From NCBI GenBank assembly GCA_036435485.1, contig CM071598.1, forward strand, positions 194,721,148 to 194,785,147: DNA of 64,000 bases. Reading direction: 5' to 3'. This document shows, piece after piece, positions 44,996 to 58,200 of the stretch. Origin of the DNA: Saposhnikovia divaricata (Eukaryota > Streptophyta > Magnoliopsida > Apiales > Apiaceae). The translations under genes were made by a program, and so were the position numbers. How positions within the stretch are numbered: position 1 is the first letter of the stretch; each line of letters begins with the position of its first letter. The notes beneath the pieces were generated by a model, which had not been told where the DNA came from, did no database searches, and saw nothing but the letters and a program-made list of their open reading frames with translations.

Positions 44996-47900
44996 CTACT
45001 GAACATCTTTCAGATCAAACCATGATTCAAAACCATAGGTGTAAGTTCTGAACTTCAAGATGTTGTTCTCAATCTTGAATCTTCTGCCAGGAAAAGAATT
45101 CAAGGTCACTCTTCTGTTTCTGTCAAGTTTTGGATCTTCATCTCTCCTACCATCAAAAATAACTTCAAATTCCCATGCACACAGCATTTCCAGTTTGTGA
45201 GATGATCCAACAACTTTCCAGTATAGACTTTTCAGTACACTGGTCCTCAGCTTGTGAAAACTATCTGCATAAATTTCTTCTTTGCCATCTATGATCCTGA
45301 GAGGATTTTCCAGTGCACATGGCTGATAGTTTAGAGCTTCACTGTTCATCTTGTTGACTTTCTTGCATTTTTCTTTTAGCTCAGCTTCCACTACCTCAGC
45401 AGTCTGTTTACCAATATTAGCTTTTCTCCTAGCAGCTTCAGCAGCTAATTCGGCTTCATAGGCAGCCATTGCTTCAGGTGTATAGGAGGGCATCCTTTCT
45501 GTCCAATCATACTTAGACACAAGTTCTTCCTCATCTATACTCACATCCTCATTCGCATCATCGATGTTTCTCCAGTCACCATATCTCTCATAAAATTCAG
45601 CATATCTTTCAGCATGGTACTTTTGGATGTGTTCCATGGCTTTCTTAGGAACATTTTTATACGTCCCCATAAGCTCTACCATTCTTTCAAGCACGAAGTA
45701 ATTGACTCTATGCCTTACTTCTTGTGATGTTTGTTTGAGAGTGTATCTGTCTATTATTGTTGACATATTCACCATAGTGAAGTCCTTCTCAACAAACATG
45801 ATTTTTGATTTATCTTTCCAAAGAATGTATCTGGATGCATATTCCTTAGAATTATCCAGCTGTAATTCGACTGAAGTGATATCTCATGTCGCAGCTTCCT
45901 TCTGGATTTCGAAGTTGTTTGTTTCTCTTCTTCGAATAGGCTTCTTAAGAAACATCACTTCATGCTTCTTTTTCCTTGCTGCAGCCTTTGTCTTGCCATT
46001 TCTTGGAACTGCACACCAGGCTTTTGCTCTTTGTTTTTACTTCCTAGACTTGGATGTCTTGACAGTTTTGCCTGTGACAACTTCTTTATTCAAGCTCTTG
46101 ACAGTGTCTTTCATGACAGTGTCTTCTTTGACAGCAGCTTCCTCGACAGTAACTTCACCATTCTTGACAGCTTCCTTGTTGACAATATCTTTTTCAGCAT
46201 CAAAACAGTCAATAACAAATTTTAAGATACTTCCTTCCTGTGTGTCAAGAATGTCTGTCTCTCCCTCATCTTTAGCTTCAGCATATTTCTTATTATCCTT
46301 GGGAGCTTCTTCCTTTGCTTCCTCCTGAGTCTGACTTCCAATGATCTCAGCAGTTTCTTGACCATTTCCACTTGTACCAGATCCTTCAGTTCCATCAAGA
46401 TCATCGTCATCAAGGGTGTCATCATATGTGCAGCTTCCACCACTTTCACTTCTTCTGGCATTAGCTTCAGAAATCAATTTCTTCACTTGAGAGCTAAGAC
46501 TTTCATCTCTCTTTTCCAGCAGTTTGTGAATATCTTTGACAGCCTTGACTTTGTCTTTGTTTATCTTAGATTTGAGGATCTGTTTCAGCACTCCCATGAT
46601 TGTGTTAGAGTGCAATCTGGGTTCTTCACTTAGGATCAGAAATCCAATCCTTTTAGCTCCTCTGCTTGTGGTTGTTCTGTAACAAATACCATAGGGTTCT
46701 TCAATCACTTCTGGTAGCTTTTCTTCAACAAGACTTTTAATTTGTGCTAGAAAATCGTTATTGAAGATTGTAGAATTGGCTTTCACTTTCGTTCCCATGG
46801 CATTCAACACTCTAGCTTGCAGACTTTGCAGTAGCTGCATTGTAATGAATATAGAGATGCCAGTTTTCAGATAAACATCAACTGCCCATCTTTTCTCCAG
46901 ATTCACCTTCACAGAGAAACTTGTTATTTTGTCCTTCAGTATTGGTGACAGTTTTGTATATACTCCTCCTGCCTCTTTTATGGAACTATTCACCAATGCA
47001 CTGAATTCTTCATCTTTGTTCTGCAAAGTGCTCTCCATGTAGCTAACCATCATCGTTTCTGCCTCTTCTGGACTATATTCACTTCCATCAAACCAAATGT
47101 ATCCTGTTGTAGGATTTACCTTTCCAGGCATTTTGTCTTTGCCTTTGTCGAGTCTGTTGGATTCTTCCATTTCTCTCCAATGTTTCTGCAGTGGAGTTTC
47201 CATGACTTCAGGAGCTAGTTCATTGATTTTCAGAGGAGGCAATGTTGATGTTTGAGCCTTTTGTAATTGCTCCAATATTTCTTTAGTCACTAACATTGGC
47301 TCACCATCTACTTCAACAGATTCACCAATTCCACTAGCTCTTAACTCTTCACCAAAGAATCTATCTTTATTTGCATTTTCCTCCCCCTTACTTCCATCTC
47401 CATCTTCTTCCATTTGCTCCCCCTCTCTTCTAGACTCCCCCTTGCTTGTTGCTCCACCTTGTGTCTCCTTCTCTACTGGACTTACAGTATTCTGATTTTA
47501 CACTTTATTCTGATCTACCACTTTCTCCCCCTTAGTTAAGTTGACAGCACTAAGGATAGCAGAAAATGATATCAGATTTTGTTGAATCTCAGTAAAGCCA
47601 GTAGCTACCATAATGGACAGAGCATCAAGTTTAGCTTCCATGGATGTACATCTACCCTCAAGGGATTTCAACCTTGATTCTGCTTGTTTAGAAGGACCAG
47701 CAGACCTTAACCTTTTTTATGAGAAAGGAAAAGACTGAGGCAAGGAGGCTATGGGGTGTCTCACACTCTCATTGTTTTTCTGAGTGATTTCATCACTCCT
47801 CACAGAATGACTCTCAAGGCCTAGTGCCTTTTTGTGTGGGGTTCCCTTAAATTCACTCTGGACATGCTCAAGTCCCTCTCCTTTTGCCAGCTCATTTGGC

Positions 47901-49835
47901 TACCTCTCATTTTTATGCTCACCTCTCTTTTCTTTTATCTCTCTTTTCTTTTGCACTCCCTCACTCATCCTAGATGCATAGGTATGAGGAGTACTTATAT
48001 GCATTGAAAGAGAAGGTTTAGATTTTACCTTTCTGAAAGTAGAGATTGGCACATGATCATTATCAAAAGCATCTTCAACAATTACTGAATCTTGATCAAG
48101 CTGTGCAGAGGTGATAGCATCTTTGCCCAAAATGTTACTATCCACAGGTGGGTTGACAGTAACTTTTGTGGTGTCTTTGACAACAGCTGAGGCTGTGACA
48201 ACAACTTCCTGAAGGTCGGTTACTTTTTGGAGGTCGACCAAGATGTTGGCTGTTTCATTTTCTGGAAAATTCCCATCTTGATCTAGCTTAGTGTTTGAGG
48301 GAGTGGCATCCATTTCACTTTGAGAAATGGGTTCTTGTGGACCACTTGATGGGGGCTCATCCATGACTTGAGATGGATGATCAAAACCTGAAGGGTTGGG
48401 ACTGTCCCCTTCTCTAGGTTATTGAGAAGAAATAATTGATGGATTAGAGAATAAAGAAGGTGATGGTATAGAAGAGATTTCTGGCTGTTCCACAGAGATA
48501 ACTTGTGGAACATCAAGAGTAGAAGTTTCATGACCCTCACTGTGCCCTAACTCCATGTGCATTTCTGCAAGTGTAGGCTCCTCTTGAGTGAGTACATGAG
48601 GTTGTGCTGACTCTTTACAGGATGCCTTGGGAGATAGGCCAGTTTCAATAGATACTTCTTGTTGAGAAGAAGCACCTAGGGATGTGTTTGATTCCCTTTT
48701 ATCATCCACAACCTTTTGTGAGACCGAGGGGTGGCTGACAGTGGTTTTGTCCCTCTTAGCTCTTTTCTTCTTAGACTCAAGAGGAGCCACTGTGGGTTCA
48801 CTTTTACTAACAATCATTATTTGCTGCACCAGGTGTAGTTTCTCCCTCAACATTCTCAGAACTACCACAAACTCCAGTTTCCAAGGGTCTTTTCTTGGAT
48901 TCTTGCAAGGCTATTTTTGTGGCATTTGTTTGTCTGGAAGGTCTGATTGGAACGAATGGTGTATAATGTGGGTTAACTGAATTTGGGTCTAATTCAGCTT
49001 CATTCTCAAGGGAGAAATTAACATACCCAAAAGGTAGTTCAAAATCAAGATTAGGCTCTTGATCAGCCATGTGTTTGGTGAAACAAAGTGGAATATGTGC
49101 ATTTAAATTTTGTAAATTGAGTGATGTGTGTGTATTTCTTTTCAAAACATTGCATTCCATGATTAGAGATGCATTATCATCAATACCACATAATGAATTT
49201 AAACATATTGTAAGAAAGCGAGGATAGACATGTACCTTCCTGCTCAGAGCTGACTTGAGTTGACTCATAAGCAGCTTTCCAACATCCACTTTGTACCCAT
49301 GGACTAGAGAGTGAGTGAGCTTCCGGATGTAGGAGGGAATTCCATTCCAGCCAGTGGTTTTGGTTGAGAAAACCTTCACCATGACATCAAAAATCTTGCT
49401 CCATTCTTTTCTCAAAAACTTTCTGTCCATTTCACCAGTTGAGTACCAATTTGTTGTACCCTCTTCGAGAACATGACCAGAATACCCAATTTCCAAGAAA
49501 AACTTCTTCAGGGTTTCATCACTTGCAAGTTTCTTGTATGATTCTTTGGCTTGCAGTCCAGTTCCCAAAGCTTCGTTAATACCTTTTATTGTGAGGATGC
49601 AGGTAACCCCTTTGATTTTGCAGTTTATGGTGTCTTTACCTGCAACTCCTGGAACAAAGGCAGATTTCCAGAATTATTCAAGTCTTTCTATGTCCAAAAA
49701 TGGAGTAGAGGTTATAGCATGACCTAGATAGGACTTGTTTAAGAATGATACGAGTCCTTTGAAACCTTCACCAGCATCTCCAGTAGAGAGAATACCAGCA
49801 AGGTTTGTTTGAGAAGAGGATTGTTTGGGTGCCAT
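44996..49835 (-). pseudogene. Large extra open reading frame of the SIRE-type element in the env-like position
   Basis: From MAPKQSSSQTNLAGIL (ATG at 49835) the frame is open to 48807 except one TAA at 49674-49676. After one frameshift near 48810-48870 a second frame runs through 48868-48419, 48364-47900, 47413-46037 and 45799-44996, all in the same phase, separated by stop codons and by a longer closed stretch at 47414-47899. In total about 1600 codons. The first part is globular (WNGIPSYIRKLTHSLVHGYK, SLCGIDDNASLIMECNVLKR). The middle and end are Glu/Lys-rich, with repeated DTV and TVK motifs, and the tail is a 267-residue piece (YERYGDWRNIDDANEDVSID). Plant SIRE elements carry an env-like ORF here, but I see no convincing signal peptide or membrane span. 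Function unknown. Confidence 0.6.
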
Positions 49836-50531
49836 TTTTTGCTTTGAGTTTTGGGAGAGAGAGATTTTTGCTTTTGAGAGAGAAAGGTTATGTTGAGTGT
49901 TGTGTGTTTGACAGTTGCTTACATGAAAATAGCAAATGTTTTATTGAAGAAGGGAAAGTAGCAATGTCTTAGCCCATTTAATCAGTCACGTGGTGTTGTG
50001 GGTAGTTACTTTTTAGTGGCTGTAAATAATGGAGGTAAAATCCCAATTAAATCGGTCCACTAATCTTGACAGTAACATGTGCGCTGTAACAAATTCATTA
50101 GTAATTTAGGAGGATGACAACAAGTTTTGCTTGATAGTAACATCGGCGCAAGAACATGCTGTCACCATTAAGCAATTTATACAATTTCCTTTAAATTTCA
50201 TGACAGACACTTTTTCTGTTGCTGATAAGGAACTTGCTGTCAAGGCACATTGTGACAGAATCTTCAATTATTGATAGCAACTTGTGCGGAAATAATTTGT
50301 GTCATGAATTTTAATCGACTTTACCCATTGCTTAAAAGTAAAATTACCAATTAGCATTTTAATCGATTTAAGCACATATTTGTTAAGCAGGCACACATCC
50401 ACATACATCCATACACACAAGTAAACACATGCATACAAGCATTACCCAGCAGATAACCAAGATAAAGGAATCCAGCAGAAAAAGCATGAACAGTACAAAA
50501 GATGAGAAGATTCTTTTATTAATAATTAAGA

Positions 50532-50883
50532 TTATACATTCTCTTCGTCATCGGAAACAAGCTCATACAGTTCTATATGAACCGTTTCGTCAGTCAATCC
50601 TTCTGCCTTTAGGAGTACTTCGACGAAGACTAGCATCTCCAGCCAGTCCTCAAGCTCCTTCTCGACCTTTTCCTTGGCAGCCTTCTCTTTCTCTGCCAAT
50701 TCTTCTTCCAGCACCTCATCCATCACTTTGAAGAGATCCTCGATTTCTTCTTCGTGCTCTGGTTCGCACCAGATTTTTGGCTTCTGGGAAATGACATCTT
50801 TGTTCTCTATTGTAGAGGATATCCTTCTTCTCAGGGCGTGAGTGATTGAGTATGAAGTGACCTTAGGCTCGTGAGCATTTTAT
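50532..50883 (-). other. Short acidic open frame between RNase H and the large extra ORF
   Basis: The open frame ends TGA-free until TAA after SDDEENV at 50532. About 115 codons are open, with an internal ATG at about 50723-50725 (MDEVLEEELAEKEKAAKEK). It is strongly charged and probably coiled coil (EKEKAAKEKVEKELEDWLEM). No family recognised. It might be a remnant exon or leader of the extra ORF. Confidence 0.35.
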
Positions 50884-51207
50884 AGGACCCTAGGTGACTC
50901 TACGTTTTCCCATACGTTTCCTCTTAATAAAGTATTAAACTTTAAAATAAAGGTCTGACAAATACTCGGGTACATTTCAAATGGCACGACTACTCATCAC
51001 TTACACGTGTGTGAATTAAGTTAATGTCACGTGACTACTCATTACATAAGTTAAAACAGGCATGTAATTTGAATTTAGCATAGTCATAGCAAACATGCTG
51101 TCAACAAACAAGTAGCACATAAGACAGTAACTTCTCATGACAGTAACATTGAAAGCTACTGTCACAAGCTACAATTTAACCACTTTGAAAATATAAAAAC
51201 TAGTAAG

Positions 51208-53527
51208 TTAACATACCAGATTTAGCATTCCCAATTCACTTACCAACCTGTTGAAGGTTGCTTCATCTAGTGGCTTCGTGAAGATGTCTGCAAGTTGCTT
51301 TTCTGTTGGAACATAAACCAGCTTCACAGTTCCCTTTTCAACATGCTCTCTGATGAAATGATGTCTAATATCAATGTGCTTCGTCCTGGAGTGTTGAACT
51401 GGATTATCTGAGATGGCTATGGCACTGGTGTTATCACAATAAATTGGAAAATTGGACAACTCTAAACCATAATCCACTAGCTGATTCTTCATCCAAAGAA
51501 TTTGAGCACAGCAACTTCCAGCTGCAATGTATTCAGCTTCTGCAGTTGAGGTAGACACAGAATGCTGCTTCTTGCTAAACCATGACACTAATCTTCCTCC
51601 AAGAAATTGACAGCTTCCTGTTGTACTTTTTCTATCAATCTTGCATCCAGCATAGTCTGAATCCGAATATCCTATCAGATCAAATCCAGAATCTTTAGGA
51701 TACCAAAGGCCTAAATTTGGAGTGCCTTTGAGATATCTAAAGATCATCTTGATTGCTACCAAGTGTGACTCTTTTGGATCAGCTTGAAACCTTGCACAGA
51801 GACATGTAGCAAAAATAATATCTGGTCTGCCAGCAGTTAGATACAGCAGTGATCCCACCATGCCCCTGTAGGTACTAGAGTCCACTTTCTTTCCTTTAGG
51901 ATCCAAATCCAGTTTGGTTGCAGTAGAGATAGGTGTCTTGGCAGGTGATGCATCTTCCAAGTTGAACTTCTTGAAAAGTTCCTTGACATATTTCTCTTGG
52001 AAATGAAGATGCCATCAACCATTTGATGAATTTGTAAACCTAGGAAAAATGACAGTTCTCCCATCATACTCATCTCATATTTGTTCCTCATAATAGATGA
52101 AAACTTTTCACACAGCTTCTCATTTGTAGAACCAAAGATTATGTCATCAACATAGATCTGTACCAGAATGATGTCTTTGCCATGATGCTTGTAGAACAGT
52201 GTTTTATCCACAACACCTCTTACAAATTTATTCTCCAGCAGAAAGGTAGAGAGAGTATCATACCAAGCTCTAGGGGCTTGCTCCAATCCATAAAGTGCTT
52301 TGAACAGTTTGTAGACAAAGTCATACAATTCAGCATTTTCAAATCCAGGTGGCTGTTCAACGTACACTTCTGCCTCTAGCTCTCCATTGAGAAAAGCACT
52401 TTTGACATCCATTTGGAACACTTTGAAGTTACAGTGTGCAGCATAGGCTAGGAAAATTCTTATGGCTTCAAATCTGGCAACAGGTGCAAATGTTTCATCA
52501 TAGTCTATTCCTTCTTGTTGACAGTATCCTTTGGCCACTAGTCTTGCTTTGTTCCTTGTCACGTTTCCACCTTCATCCAGTTTGTTTCTGAAGACCCACT
52601 TTGTGTCAACAACTGATTTCCCTTTAGGTCTAGGGACTAGCTTCCATACATTGTTTCTTTCAAATTGGTTGAGCTCTTCTTGCATGGCTATTACCCAATC
52701 TGAATCCAACAATGCTTCATCAATTGACTTTGGCTCAGTTTGGGATAGAAAGCAAGAGATCATGCTGTCAGCAGAAGCATTTCTCCTTATCCTTATACCA
52801 GTAATGGGATCACCAATAATTAGATTTCTGGTGTGATCTCTGTTCCACTTAGTGGTTCTATTCAAGCTTCTTTCTTGATCTGCTTGATCAGTTCCTCTTT
52901 GAGGAGTTGATTCTCCACCATTGATGGTTTCTCCTTCATGTTCTTCAACATCTCCAGACTCATTCTGATGATTTGGAGTTATTGTTTGAGACTGAGCTGG
53001 GGTTTGAGTAACCTCATTGGTGTTGACAGCATCTCTTCCAAACTCAATGGACTGAGTGCAAGTAGGTTCATCAGCAACAACTTTTTCTTCCTCCAAGTAA
53101 CCTTGATTTTCAAATCTAAGAGGCTCCATTTGACCATCCTCTTGTAATCCAGGGAACTTGGTTTCATCAAATGTGATATTTACACTTTTTTCAATGACTT
53201 TGTAATCAATGACATAGACTCTGTACGCAGTCCTTTCCAATCCATATCTCATGAAAATGCCTTCATAAGCTTTAGCATCAAACTTTCCTTTCCTTTCATG
53301 GTTGTCAATCATCATGAAACACTTACTCCCAAATACATGAAAATATTTGACAGTTGGTTTCTTTCCTGTTAACAGATAGTAAGGAGTGTTTCCATGAGTC
53401 TTGTTGATCAAGGTTCTGTTCTGTGTGTAGCAAGCTGTATTAATAGCTTCTGCCCAGAAATATGTTGGTAATTTAGAATCATTCAACATAGTTCTCGCAG
53501 CTTCAATGAGAGTTCTATTCTTCCTTT
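51208..53527 (-). pseudogene. SIRE-type element: integrase C-terminus, RT and RNase H
   Basis: The frame 53489-51837 covers the integrase C-terminal part (SKLPTYFWAEAINTACY, YFHVFGSKCFMMIDNHERKG) and RT (DTKWVFRNKLDEGGNVTRNK, QMDVKSAFLNGELEAEVYVE, LYGLEQAPRAWYD), with the catalytic box IYVDDIIFGST. A frameshift near 51995 leads into 51960-51208: RT thumb (GYSDSDYAGCKIDRKSTTGS) and RNase H (SWFSKKQHSVSTSTAEAEY, DNTSAIAISDNPVQHSRTKH, IFTKPLD). The stop at 51208 follows LGMLNLVC. Usual length and order for Copia pol; the frameshifts make it inactive. Confidence 0.95.
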
Positions 53528-53774
53528 CTACAACTCCATTTTGTTGTGGTGTCTGGCAGTGGAGAATTGTTGGACAATGCCTTCTTCCTTGCAGAAGTTT
53601 CCCAATGTGGCATTTCTGAACTCAATACCATTGTCACTTCTCAGATATTGAACTTTTGCATTCGGGGTTCTATCAATAACTCTTAAGTGATCAATGATTT
53701 CTTGAACAGCTTCGTCCTTTGTCTCTAAGAACTTTACCCAAGTGTACCTCGAGTAATCATCCACCATTACCAGG
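53528..53774 (-). pseudogene. SIRE-type integrase core, part 2 (right of the chromovirus break on the minus strand)
   Basis: YALVMVDDYSRYTWVKFLET, then YLRSDNGIEFRN: the second and third strands of the integrase core with catalytic Asp residues. It breaks off at 53779, where the chromovirus TSD GCATA begins, and continues at 59718 in the other half. A frameshift at about 53530 breaks the usual PQQNGVVERKN region. Confidence 0.92.
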
Positions 53775-53779
53775 GCATA

Positions 53780-54162
53780 TGTTAAGGGGAAGGACCATGA
53801 GGAGCAGTCAATAAGTTGCAGTCCAGTAGAAGAAAATAAGAGGCCCAAAAGAATTATTCACAAGCCAACTTGGGCTAGGGATTATTTAATGTAATACAAG
53901 TCTGGTAGAAAGAATTGTCACGTATGTTATTGTTTGTTAGGAAATAGTGGCATGATAGGAAGTTATCTCCTATTTAGTAGCTTAGTAGGTCACAACCATG
54001 ATACCCATTATCAGTAGTAGGCTGTATGATTTAATAGATACATTGCTTTCAACGTAAAAAAAGGAGGAGGAATCTTTTGTTGGCAAAAACATTTCTGTCT
54101 TCTCTCTTGTTTTCTGGAGCTCTTTCTAGCTCGAATAGGAAAATTAATTGCTGAACTTATTA
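53780..54162 (+). repeat. 5' LTR of the chromovirus
   Basis: TGTTAAGGGGAAGGACC ... GCTGAACTTATTA. The end base pair differs from the 3' copy (TTA against TCA). It contains the same coding tail as the 3' LTR, but not in a useful context. Confidence 0.95.
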
Positions 54163-54196
54163 ATTTTGTGCTTTCATCCAGAGCCAAGTGAACGAA

Positions 54197-55230
54197 ATGG
54201 CCCCAAAACCCACACAATCAAAATTAACAGAAGAAGGAACAGAATTAATGAGTGAAACTGTGCAAGTCCTTCAAAACCAGGTTCAAGGAATACATAGCCA
54301 AATCACTTCAATTCAGGAAACCATCTCTAAAATACCTAGTATGCAAGAAGCTATGTCAAAGATCACTGCTATGATGGAAACCCTTTTGAAAACCAACCAA
54401 AAACTTTATGAAACTTGTTGGGTTTAAACCCAATACGAATAGTATGGGTTTTGGTGATCCAAAACATATATGGATTGGGTAATAATTATATGTTTAGATA
54501 ATTATTATAGATGGTATATTTAGATACCAAGTATGATAAGGATTGTAATTGGAAACCAAGTATGAAAAGGATATCTTGGTGGCTAAGTTTGTGATGGCTA
54601 TATATACATAGTCATATTGTATTTGTCTGTGGGGAGGTGAAATCTTAAGAGATGTAGTCTTAAGTATTGTTTGGGGATGCTTGAGAATTGTTGGCTCAAG
54701 TATCGGGTTGGGACACCTTTAAGGTGTTATTGTTTTGATGTATTATTGATAATTGTTTGGATTAATAATACAAGGTTGGGACGTGGGTGTTTCCACGTCA
54801 AGTATTTGTGTGTTCTTATTTTGTGCTTTGGTAGATCTTGTCAACTTATCGATTGGTTATGTGTGTGCTCTGTTTTGGTGATTGTGAATCTCGGATTGTG
54901 TAAGTCCCTTAACCTAACAAAACTAACACCCCACCACCACAACAACATCCCCAATATCATACCACACCTACATCTTTCGCATCCACCATTCACCTACAAA
55001 ATAATAACCTTCCTGGAACGATTAAACCACCCAAAATATACCTACCTGCAATTGATGGGTCTAACTCCTTGGACTGGATATTCCAAGAAAATCAGTACTT
55101 TGAGTATTATCACGTGCCACCTGATCAACGCATAAGTATGGTATCGTTTTTCATGAAAGATCAGGCTCTCAGTTGGTACAAATGGATGGTTCATAACCAG
55201 CAACTTACAACATGGCCAGCTTTTTAGCAC
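54197..55230 (+). pseudogene. Chromovirus gag, interrupted by a solo LTR
   Basis: Starts MAPKPTQSKLTEEGTELM at 54197, a coiled-coil N-terminus (QNQVQGIHSQITSIQETI). It runs to NQKLYET, where the solo LTR and its TSD intervene, and resumes at 54925 (NTPPPQQHPQYHTT). The gag core follows: LPAIDGSNSLDWIFQENQYF, ISMVSFFMKDQALSWYKWM. A TAG at about 55226-55228 stops the frame in AF*HSLEM; the same frame continues at 55234. Confidence 0.88.
54416..54919. mobile_element. Solo LTR inserted in the chromovirus gag
   Basis: Begins TGTTGGGTTTAAACCC and ends CCTTAACCTAACA (TG...CA), 504 bp. TSD AAACT at 54411-54415 and 54920-54924. No internal region. It arose by recombination between the two LTRs of an inserted element. 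The ends resemble Copia LTRs but the family is not assigned. Confidence 0.92.
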
Positions 55231-55233
55231 TCA

Positions 55234-58200
55234 TTGGAGATGCGATTTGGACCTTCATCTTATGAAAACCACAGAGCCACCTTGTTCAAATTAAGGCAAA
55301 CAGGCACGGTTGAAGAATTTCAAGCTCAATTCGAAACTTTGTGTAATCGTGTTAACGGGTTACCTTCAGATGCTATTTTAGACTGTTTTATGTCAGGATT
55401 AAAGCCTGAAATTCAAAACGAATTAGCATTATGGAGACCCCCCGACATCTCATCGGCGATTGGACAAGCTAAACTAATTGAGGCAAAACTCAAAGATACA
55501 CAACGAACATGGTCCGCTTCTAGAATTTACACCACCCCACGTTCCCTGCCTACACCTCAAATTCAAAATTCTTCCATGCCGAACACCTCATACATCCCAC
55601 CAAACATTAGCAAAATTCCAGCGTCAAACAATCAACCCTTACTTCCAGCACCTCAGAAACCCAACAACGTTCCATTTCGTAAGTTGACGGAAGCAGAAGC
55701 TAGAGAAAAAAGGGCCAAGGGCCTTTGCTTTTCATATGATGAGAAGTGGCACAGAGGACATCAATGTAAGGCCCCGCAATTCTTATTAATCAGGCCTGAA
55801 GGTGATACGGAAGAGTCATGCTTGAATTTGGAACAATCAGAGGGTGATAAGGAGCCATCACAGCAAATTCCAACCCCAGTCTTAGAACTTTTGGAATTTC
55901 AATTATCTAATGCTGCATTTTTTGGGATAGCAAGTTCTCAAACCTTGCGAATTACAGGAAAAATCCGGGGACATAAGGTGACAATGTTAGTGGACTCAGG
56001 AAGCACACATAATATACTACAACCCAAGGTTGCGGAATTTTTACAACTACCAGTGTTGTCCATACCAAGTTTTCCTGTAATTGTGGGAAATGGAGAATCA
56101 ATCAATTGCCAAGGACAATGTTCAGATGTGCCGGTAAGTGTCTGTAATCAAGAATTTTCAATTTCATTTTTGGTTCTACCTATTCATGGTGCAGATCTGG
56201 TTCTTGGAATTCAATGGCTTAGCACAATAGGATCTATTGTTGCTGATTTCTCTGTACCCAACATGCATTTCGAATATAAGGGGAAGCCCATACAGTTGAT
56301 TGGGGAACCTATGCTTACTCAGACTACAACAAATCAACTGAGCAGAATGATGCAAACGGGATCAATTATGTCACTACATGCAATTACCCCTGAACCAGCT
56401 CTCTTGGAGATTACAACAGCAGATAAGGACCAAGTAGATCAACCTCTGGAGATCATAACATTATTAAAAGAATTTGAGCAACTCTTTCAACCACCCACAC
56501 AACTGCCTCCAACGCGGTTATATGACCACCATATCCACCTCAACCCAAACACTAAACCCATAAATGTTAAACCCTACCGCTACCCTCATTACCAAAAAAA
56601 TATAATGTCTCAGCTCATTCAAGAGATGCTAAGGGACGGTGTTATACGACCAAGTCACAGCCCTTACTCCTCCCCGGTGATATTGGTTCGAAAAAAAGAC
56701 GGCACTTGGCGGTTTTTTGTAGACTACCGTGCTTTAAATGCAGTTACCATTAAAGATCGTTTTCCAGTTCCCACGGTGGATGAGCTGTTGGATGAGCTAC
56801 ACGGTGCTACTATATTTTCTAAAATTGATTTACGATCCGGGTATCACCAAATCAGGGTAGTGCCAGAGGACATCCACAAGACGGCATTTCGAACAGTGGA
56901 TGGACACATTATGAATTTGTTGTCATGCCTTTCGGTCTCACAAATGGGCCTTCTACGTTCCAGGCAGCTATGAATGATGTGTTTCGACCTTATCTCCGAA
57001 AATTTGTTTTGGTTTTTTTTGACGATATTCTCGTCTACAGCAAGTCCATGGAAGAGCATGTGCACCACTTAAGGCAAGTTTTCTCTATTCTGTCCAAGAA
57101 TAATTTTTATGCTAAAATTTCAAAATGTGTGTTTGCTGTGAAATCCATTCAATATTTGGGGCATATTATTTCAAATGATGGAGTTAGTGTAGATTCAGAA
57201 AAGGTACAAGCCATTAGTTGCTGGCCTATACCAACTAATATATCAAGTTTAGGAGGTTTTTTAGGGCTCACAGGATACTCCCGGCGTTTTGTGAAACATT
57301 ATGCAAATATAGCCTCACCTCTTACTGATTTGCTAAAAAGCCCCCGACTGGTTTGGAATGCAGAGGCAAATGATTCATTTGATGCACTAAAAAAATCTCT
57401 GACTCAAGCCCCTATCCTAGCATTACCAAATTTCAGCATTCCTTTTGAACTAACCACAGATGCATCTGGAGTGGCAATAGGTGCTGTACTTCTCAAAAAG
57501 ACCACCCAATAGCTTATTTTAGCAAGAAACTTAACCCACGCCTCTAAGTCGCCTCTGCATATGTGAGGGAATTATTTGCAGTCACCGAGGCTGTAAAAAA
57601 ATTCCGACAATATTTGCTTGGCAGAAGATTTGTTATTTATACAGATCAACAAAGTCTGAAACACTTGCTAAGTCAAGCCATTCAAACTCCAGAACAGTAT
57701 AAATGGCTTACCAAGCTTATGGGCTACGACTACGAGATCATATACAAGCCTGGTCGGGAAAATCAAGTTGCAGATGCCTTGTCACGTGTCCAACAATCCA
57801 CCTATAGTGCACTGACCTCCCCAACCTTGCTCTGGATCCAACAATTAAGGGACTATTATGTCAACACTCCTTCTAGTCAAGAGTTTGTTGCATCAGTCAC
57901 TGAAAATCAGGTTACTGGTTATTCTTTTCATGACGGGTTGATTTATTTTCAGGGAAAACTAGAAATACCAGAGGAGACTAAGCTGCATAACAATCTCATG
58001 GAAGAATTTCATGCCTCTCCCCTCGGTGGTCACTCAGGTGCACGAGCAACATTGGCCCGGTTATCAGCTTCTTTTCATTGGGCTGGTATGTCAAAAATGG
58101 TAAAAGAATTTGTGCAAAAATGTCAAGTGTGTCAAACACAAAAATACTCCACACAACGTCCATATGGGCTACTGCAACCACTTTCTATTCCTTCCCAGGC

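Noticed and set aside
54671..55135. Plus-strand frame starting MGMLENCWLKYRVG
   Set aside because: It runs from solo-LTR sequence into gag in the wrong frame; no conserved text.
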